DNA of 64,000 nt from assembly GCA_947561395.2 (NCBI GenBank), contig OX387188.1, positions 14,974,229-15,038,228 of the forward strand, given 5' to 3'. The translations under genes were made by a program, and so were the position numbers. Every line of letters begins with the position of its first letter. Position 1 is the first letter of the stretch. Under the pieces are notes generated by a model. It was given only the letters and a program-made list of their open reading frames with translations, made no database searches and had not been told where the DNA came from. Shown here piece after piece: positions 57,713 through 64,000 of this stretch. Origin of the DNA: Buxus sempervirens (Eukaryota; Streptophyta; Magnoliopsida; Buxales; Buxaceae).

Positions 57713-59772
57713 CGAGGCTCCTCCTCAAGCTAATGGCCATTAACTCTTGCCAATAACTTTTGCCAAGAAGTTGGAGATCAAAGAGCTCCGAGTGAAGAGG
57801 GGAACCGCTGCAGTCTTGCTTCCAGAAGCCCAGGTAAGCCTCAAACCTCTCTTTATTTTTCTGTTTTTACATTCTAGATCTAGATCTCTTCTCCTACCTT
57901 TCTGTAGAATAAGGCCTCTTCTATGTGTGTGAAAACCCTTCCCCTACTCAAAGTACCTCGAGACTCTCCCTAGCCATAAAACGTGAAGGCGGGATCTAGG
58001 GGAAACGAGACTGGGGATTGATCCTAGTGCTAGAACCTTGATTGGAATAAGCCTTTTGATTCTATGAAAACCGTTTCATATTCAAAGTACCCCAAGATTA
58101 TCTTGAAGAACCGTGTGTAACGGGGAGAGAGAACTAAGGGAAACGATAATGGAACGGAACCCTAGGTTGTTTTAGAACCCCATTTGATTGATTTAAATGC
58201 ATGCTATATGTTATTGTATTGTTAAAGAATGGACATAGCACTTGTTTTGTCGGATTTGGCTTGTATTTTGGATCTATTGCCGTCATTGTGGTAGATCTGA
58301 AATAAATATCCTCTAACAATTCTGGGATATTTCTTATTGATTTCAAGCAAGTTTTGTTGAGTATTGAAGGCCTCTAGGTTCAACCTCTCGGTTTCGGGCA
58401 CTTTTGCTCAATATTGGGTCTTTTTGGCATATTCTCTCCAATCGGAGAGAATGGTAAGCCAAGCTTGTGCCCTATTTTTCCTAGAGGTTCTTCAACACTT
58501 TTTCAAGTGATTTTGATTCATCTTGCACGGAACACACACACTTGGTCACTGTTTTAAATTGATTTTACTCAAAAGTGGTAAAACGGGACAACATCTGTAC
58601 CCCAATTTCGGACACTCGTAACTTCATCGTCCGGATGAATTTTGGAGTGATTCTAGAGCCATGGGAAATATGAGGCTGTCTAGTTTATGCTTGTAAAAGT
58701 TCATGAATTTCTATCAAGCGAATTTTTGACACCTCTCTGTCGAAGTTGATAGGACAATTCAGATCTGAATACGGAACCTGTCACTTCGACTGAGCGCCAT
58801 GTGTTCGTTTTAAGTCTGATGCGAGTGATTCTTGTTTCTGTGTTTTCATTTGGAAGTCTAGTTTTAAATCCAGTTGATTTCATAATTGTTTGACTCCATT
58901 TGTGTCGTGGGTAGCAGATTTACTCAGAACTGCTCAACAGAACTTTTCTGGGCAAACCTGTGATCCTCGGGGCCTGTTCGGGAAATCACCCCAGGCACAT
59001 CCGAATGAATTTTTGTATGAGGTTAGTTTCATCTAAAAGATGGCCATACATACTTCATTCACACCAAATTTCATAGATTTATATGGATCCAATTGTTCTA
59101 AATAATTTTCCAAACTTGCCCACTTGTCACTTTTAACTATCTCCAACAGCACTTTTAAAGGAGGATAACTCTTAGGTTTTTAACCGGATTTAATTGCAAA
59201 TTTGCATGAGTCTTCTATTTATCATAATCTTTCAAATGAATTTGGTTTGATTTAATTTAAATTGGATTTGAATGATTTTAAGACAAATGATACTATCTTT
59301 TACCAAATTTCCCGGATTTGACTCAACTTGGCTTTATGCAATTTTTGCTTTGATTTCTATTTATTGGTGATATTCCAGAAGTGATATTGACATAAAAGAG
59401 GATCTGGAATCCAATTGGATTTCTCATGTGAAGATATCACACATTTGTTTAATCCTTTTTCAAGGTTTTTAATGATTTTAGCAAGCTTTCTTACTTTTTT
59501 AGCATGAACAACACTTGGCAACCACCTTGTGTGGGTGAATGGGGGTACCTAACACCTTCCCCTGTTCATAATCTAATCCCCTTACCCATCTCTGGATTTT
59601 ATTTGCAAGTAGGGTTATTTTTACTCTAGATTTGCCTTTTTGCTTATTTTGCATCTTTTGGTGTCCATTCACACCCTTAAAATTGAATGGTGGCGACTCT
59701 CTAATATTTCTGTTGAACCTATGTGTTGACGGAGGGGAAATCATCCTAGGTTATTTTTCCATGTCTCACAAC

Positions 59773-59791
59773 TGGCGACTCTGTTTAGGAC
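59773..59791 (+). other. Primer binding site of element 3
   Basis: TGGCGACTCTGTTTAGGAC, two bases after the LTR end. The first ten bases match the M site except one; the middle has diverged. Confidence 0.75.
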
Positions 59792-60039
59792 TTGTGGATT
59801 TAAGCCATTTTGTGTATTTGTTCATGCTTTTTCTTTATTTTTGAATGCTTGCTACTTTACCTATTCTATGTGCGCATATTGTTGTATTTCAAATCTGATT
59901 GGGATGCTTTAAAATTTACATGGATAAAGGCCTGTGTATATTGTTTGATTATGCCTACAATCATGTTTATGGTCTTATCTCGGTGTACATGCCTACTTGT
60001 ATTTTTATACCTCGCTTTGGGGGGTTTTAGTGCCATGTT

Positions 60040-60690
60040 TTGAACATGAAAATGAGGTGCATAAATTCAGTAAACTCAATGGGTATTGTTGGGGGTTTCC
60101 AAGCATATTTTCCCCAATTCAAACCTTTCTTGTGCCATATTTTTAGTTATTGAATTTCTAAGCTTTGATTTGGGTATGAATAAGGCATGTTGAGCACAAA
60201 AATGAAGAATACAAAATCTGGAAATTCAGTGGGTAATTTTGGGATTTTTCAAGCATGTTTTCCTCAACAAAACACCTCTTATACAATACATTTAGATGCT
60301 GTATTTTTAGGCTTGGATTTGGGCATAAAACAATGTAACTTTAGCACAAAAATGAAGAATACAAAATCTGGAAATTTAGTGTAGTCTTGGGAATTGTCAA
60401 GCATGTTTTACCTAATCAAAACCCTTCTTGTACCATGATAAGTAGTTGCTGGGTTCTTAGGCCTTGATTTGGGGTATAAATAATGCACTTTGAACATGAA
60501 AATGAGAACCTTAAAACCCAGAATTCAACAAATATTTTGAGGAGTTTTCAAGCATGTTTTCCCTGGTTAAAAGCTTCTTGTACAAAATGCCTAGTTGCTG
60601 AATTTTTAGGCTTCAATTTGGGTAGAAAGAATGCACCTAGAGCATGAAATCTAGAAATTTAAGTGATGTTTTGAGGTTCAAGCATGCTTC
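60040..60690 (+). repeat. Tandem ~150 bp repeat in element 3 leader
   Basis: Diverged copies start near 60040, 60190, 60340, 60490 and 60630. Each contains a variant of GAACATGAAAATGA, then TTTTCAAGCATGTTTTCC, then GGGTATAAATAATG. Confidence 0.7.
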
Positions 60691-61651
60691 TATGGTTTAA
60701 TTGTTGTTTGCACAATATGATAACATGTTTGTATGCTAATTTTTGGTATGTAACAATTGTGTACATATTTAGATTGCTTAGGTTAGCTTCCTTGCTTACG
60801 TTTTGCTTTCATTATAATGTCATATATGCCTTGGCTTGAAATTGTATGCATGACTACGGAAAAGAGTGGCAAGGGGCTGGGACGTTGTGAATGTACCTCA
60901 ACTTTAAATGCACTTGAGCACTTTAAACACTTTTCACAGCTTACCCATTACCTACAGGAAGTTGAACCCGAATGTGTGTAGCTTGGCGCACCGAGGTCGA
61001 TACTTCGGAAAGTGAAAGTGAAAACATTTACCTTAGAATTAGAGTCAATGATGTGATGACAATGGGATCTGTGATTCGATTCCGGGCATCACTATACTTG
61101 AGTTCTAAGTTGCCAATTAAGCTAAAACCCAAAAACCATACGCTTGAAGGTGGAAAAACACGTTTTCAGCTAAAAGTTCACAATTGCGTTTGGGGAATTG
61201 GGTGTAAATGTGGGAAGGCCGTTTGCAAGTTCACAGGCCAAGGTATAATATGAATACCATATTGAAGGTAACACAAGGTCGCAAGGTAAAGCCATGTATT
61301 CTTTTATCTTCATGTAAATTAAAAACCATGGTGTCCATATGGTTGGGAGGAAATTTTTCCCAAAAATGTTTGTAGCCTATGATTGGTGTAACCCATAGGA
61401 TGAGTTTCCAACTCAATTTAAAGGTCATCCTATCCAAAGTCCATGTAGGAGGCAACCAAGTGTACAAGATCCATAAATTGGTGTGTAACTGTCAAAGGGG
61501 CAAGTACCCTCATGAATGTGCATATTTTGCAAGTATAGTGTCAAAGTCCAATTGGGGACTATTTTTGAAGGCCAAGTCAAAGTGAACATCAAGTGGGAAT
61601 GAAAATAACATAATCTGGTGAAAAAATGAGTCGAAAGGGGCCATTTCGGCA

Positions 61652-61793
61652 TTAACCGACAACTCAGGTCGGTTAAACAGAGTTTTATTCGTATCCGACA
61701 TATTCCGTCAGTTACAAAGGCTTATGCGTGTATCCAATCATTTGTGTCGGATACAATAATACATAGCCTTAGCCGACATATCATATCGGATAC
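61652..61793. repeat. Four 25-bp dyads, exact 39-bp period, element 3 leader
   Basis: Starts 61652, 61691, 61730 and 61769. The first has arms TTAACCGAC/GTCGGTTAA, the others variants of GTATCCGAC/GTCGGATAC. The two arm types differ symmetrically. Confidence 0.92.
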
Positions 61794-62108
61794 ATTCAGA
61801 AAATGTAAAAATTGGTTTTTCATCCCAAATTTTTGGAATAAAATGCCTAAAACACTGTGGATAATCCTTAGGCACCCTAAAGAGAATAAAAATTTCAAAA
61901 AATATATATATATAAAAAAATAAATAAAAAATAAAAAAGAGCTCACTAAGGGTATAACCTAATGTTGAAACACAAATCTACATTATACCCTCAAGATTCA
62001 TTAAGGTAAACTGAGGTGTCATATTTTTTGATATCAATTCAATTCAAACATATTTCAATCAAGCTTTTGAACTTGAAAACTGAGAAAATTCAGCAACCAA
62101 AAAAAAAA

Positions 62109-64000
62109 CCTTTGTTTGGTCACGAGAACCAATCAAATCAAAAATTTGTGGGACATTTGGAAGCCCCAGAATATTCCAAAAACAAAAAAACAAAAAAAAC
62201 CTTTGCTTGGTCACGAGAACCAATCAAATCAAAATTTTGTGGGCACTTGGAAGCCCTAGAATATTCCAAAAAAAAAACCTTTGATTGGTTATTTTTTCCA
62301 ATCAAATCAAAATTTTGTGGGACACTTGGAAGCCCTAGAATATTCCAAAAAAACCTTTGGTTGGTTATTTTTTCCAATTAAATCAAAATTTTGTAGGACA
62401 CTTGGAAGCCCTAGAATATTCCAAAAAACCTTTGGTTGATCTTTTTTGTACCAATCAATTGAATTTTGTGGGCCATTTGAAGCCTCTGAATTATAGACAC
62501 ATATCCTTTGAGCCGTCTAAAAGCCTCTGAATTTTAGACACAACCTTTTTGGGCCATTTGAAACCCTCTGAATTTCAAACATCAAACTTTTTTGGGCCGT
62601 CTATAAGCCTCTGAATTATAGACACATATCCTTTATGCCGTCTAAAAGCCTCTAAATTTTAGACACAACCTTTTTGGGCCATTTGAAAGCCTCTGAATTT
62701 CAAACATCAACCTATTTTGGACCGTCTATAAGCCTCTGAATTATAGACACATATCCTTTGGGCTGTCTAAAAGCCTCTAAATTTTAGACACAACCTGTTT
62801 GGGCCATTTGAAAGCCTCTGAATTTCAAACATCAACCTATTTTGGGCCGTCTATAAGCCTCTGAATTATAAACATATCCTATGGACCATCTAAAAGCCTC
62901 TGAATTTTAGACACAACCTTTTTGAGCCATTTGAAACCCTCTGAATTTCAAACATCAAACTTTTTTGGGCCGTCTATAAGCCTCTAAATTATAGACACAT
63001 ATCCTTTTGGCCGTCTAAAAGCCTCTAAAGTTTAGACACAACCTTTTTAGGCCATTTGAAAGCCTCTGAATTTCAAACATCAACCTATTTTGGGCCGTCT
63101 ATAAGCCTCTGAATTATAGACATATATCCTTTGGGCTGTCTAAAAGCCTCTAAATTTTAGACACAGCCTGTTTGGGCCATTTGAAAACCTCTGAATTTCA
63201 AACATCAACCTATTTTGGGCCGTCTATAAGCCTCTGAATTATAGACATATCCTATGGGCCATCTAAAAGCCTCTGAATTTTAGACACAACCTTTTTAGGC
63301 CATTTGAAAGCCTCTGAATTTCAAACATCAAACTTTTTTGGGCTGTCTATAAGCCTCTGAATTATAAACACATATCCTTTTGGCCGTCTAAAAGCCTCTA
63401 AATTTTAGACACAACCTTTTTGGGCCATTTGAAAGCCTCTGAATTTCAAACATCAACCTATTTTGGACCGTCTATAAGCCTCTGAATTATAGACACATAT
63501 CCTTTGGGCCGTCTAAAAACCTCTAAATTTTAGACACAATCTTTTTGGGCCATTTGAAAGCCTCTGAATTTCAAACATCAACCTAATTTGGGCTGTCTAT
63601 AAGCCTCTAAATTATAGACACATATCCTTTGGGCCGTTTAAAAGCCTCTAAATTTTAGACACAACCTTTTTGGGCCATTTGAAAGCCTCTGAATTTCAAA
63701 CATCAACCTATTTTGGGCCGTCTATAAGCCTCTGAATTATGGACACATATCCTTTGGGCCGTCTAAAAGCCTCTGAATTTTAGACACAACCTTTTTGGGC
63801 CGTCTAAATGCCTATGAATTTTAGACAAATCATTTCTTTGGGCCGTCTATAAGCCTCTGAATTATAGACATATATCCTTTGGGCCATCTAAAAGCCTCTA
63901 AATTTTAGACAAATCATTTCTTTGGGCCGTCTAAAAGCCTTTAAATTTTAGACAAATCATTTCTTTGAGCCAGCTAAAAGCCTCTAAATTTTAGACACAA
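62109..64000 (+). repeat. Leader hairpin-repeat array of element 3
   Basis: 62109-62450: five units of about 75-90 bp, each with two hairpins (TTGGAA...TTCCAA and GATTGG...CCAATC types). 62460-64000: a higher-order repeat of 125 bp made of three ~41-43 bp subunits. Each subunit holds a hairpin: GTCTATAA...TTATAGAC, GTCTAAAA...TTTTAGAC, and TTTGAAA...TTTCAAA. All three share the loop GCCTCTRAA. For example, subunits start at 62599, 62640, 62681 and again at 62724, 62765, 62806. It continues past the window. Confidence 0.92.

Larger units (their letters stand above)
56863..59770 (+). repeat. 5' LTR of element 3 (2.9 kb)
   Basis: TGTAGATACC...ATGTCTCACA. Dyads at 57436-57538, TATAAATA at 57705-57712, and two AAAGTACC...GTGAAG/GGGGAGAG-type modules near 57950 and 58085. 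A G-run lies at 57298-57308. The short frame at 57528-57743 lies over the promoter and is not considered a gene. Confidence 0.88.
59792..62108 (+). other. Leader of element 3, proximal part
   Basis: Non-coding. Between 60040 and 60660 a 140-150 bp segment repeats about four to five times (CATGTTTTCCC, GAACATGAAAATGA, AAATCTGGAAATT). From 60850 it is colinear with element 2 leader 22040-22700. The dyad cluster at 61652-61793 lies near its end. Confidence 0.75.
56863..64000 (+). mobile_element. Element 3: Tat-type LTR retrotransposon, 5' LTR and leader only
   Basis: 5' LTR 56863-59770, primer binding site 59773, leader to the window end. The leader contains dyads (61652-61793) and a long hairpin-repeat array (62109-64000). 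Both LTR and leader match element 2, so gag should follow within a few kb to the right. Confidence 0.85.

Noticed and set aside
59499..60043. Open frames around the element 3 LTR end and PBS
   Set aside because: They cross the LTR end and PBS and show no domain.
11150..61793. Dyads as sites for Gal4-type zinc-cluster proteins
   Set aside because: Gal4 sites are CGG-N11-CCG; here the half-sites are in the opposite order, and Zn2Cys6 regulators are fungal.
62460..64000. CRISPR-like or centromeric satellite appearance of the array
   Set aside because: There are no unique spacers, all subunits are related, and the array sits between a PBS and the expected gag with a counterpart in element 2, so it is a retroelement leader repeat.
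1..64000. tRNA or rRNA genes
   Set aside because: Only tRNA-like text seen is the PBS and its complementary motifs; no cloverleaf or rRNA sequence was recognised.

Overview
This is plant nuclear DNA. It holds one clearly host-type gene, a two-exon cytochrome P450 of the CYP86B type at 51252-53656. Almost everything else is long Ty3/gypsy retrotransposon sequence of the Tat (Ogre/Retand/Grande-like) lineage. Signs of that lineage are a G-patch segment after the protease, two RNase H regions in pol, and multi-kilobase LTRs. Nothing prokaryotic was seen, and the species cannot be named from the sequence.

Layout. 1-14840 is element 1 (+ strand): decayed gag, protease/G-patch, RT-RNaseH-aRNaseH and integrase, a 2.2 kb non-coding tail, a polypurine tract and a 4.4 kb 3' LTR (10423-14840). 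It sits inside a minus-strand relative, element M, which shows only part of its leader (14841-17143), its primer binding site and its 4.5 kb 5' LTR (17166-21714). M in turn interrupts element 2 (+ strand, 21715-47709). Element 2 has its own leader, gag, protease, an RT with the catalytic core deleted, RNase H, integrase, two antisense genes with introns (37622-43780), a polypurine tract and a 3' LTR whose 3' half is duplicated. Two solo LTRs of a further family are nested in element 2: 23070-25479 in the leader with a perfect CAAGT target duplication, and 33335-35849 inside integrase. From 47710 to 56862 lies the low-copy segment: an 832 bp direct duplication, a foldback element, the P450 gene and AT-rich intergenic DNA. 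From 56863 to the window end is element 3 (+ strand): 2.9 kb 5' LTR, primer binding site and a long leader made of hairpin repeats. Its coding part would lie beyond the window.

The most notable signal is not a gene. All three element families carry arrays of short dyads sharing one skeleton, CCG-N11-CGG. The rest of each arm differs between families and changes on both sides so that symmetry is kept (GTATCCGAC/GTCGGATAC, AACCGCA/TGCGGTT, GCCCGTA/TACGGGC). I located about 48 units in 12 clusters. Spacing clusters near 28 bp and near 39 bp, which differ by one helical turn. Within element 2 the same dyads lie just upstream of the TATA-like sequences of the LTR and of both antisense genes. This is the arrangement expected if one dimeric protein, possibly element-encoded, controls the whole element. 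A second system is visible in the leaders: tens of 20-25 nt hairpins with conserved loops (AAGCCT...) and covarying stems, and in element M C(UNCG)G tetraloop hairpins. These suggest selection at the RNA level.

All retroelement coding regions are inactive. Most in-frame stops fall where a Gln codon (CAG/CAA) is expected, the pattern left by deamination of methylated cytosine.
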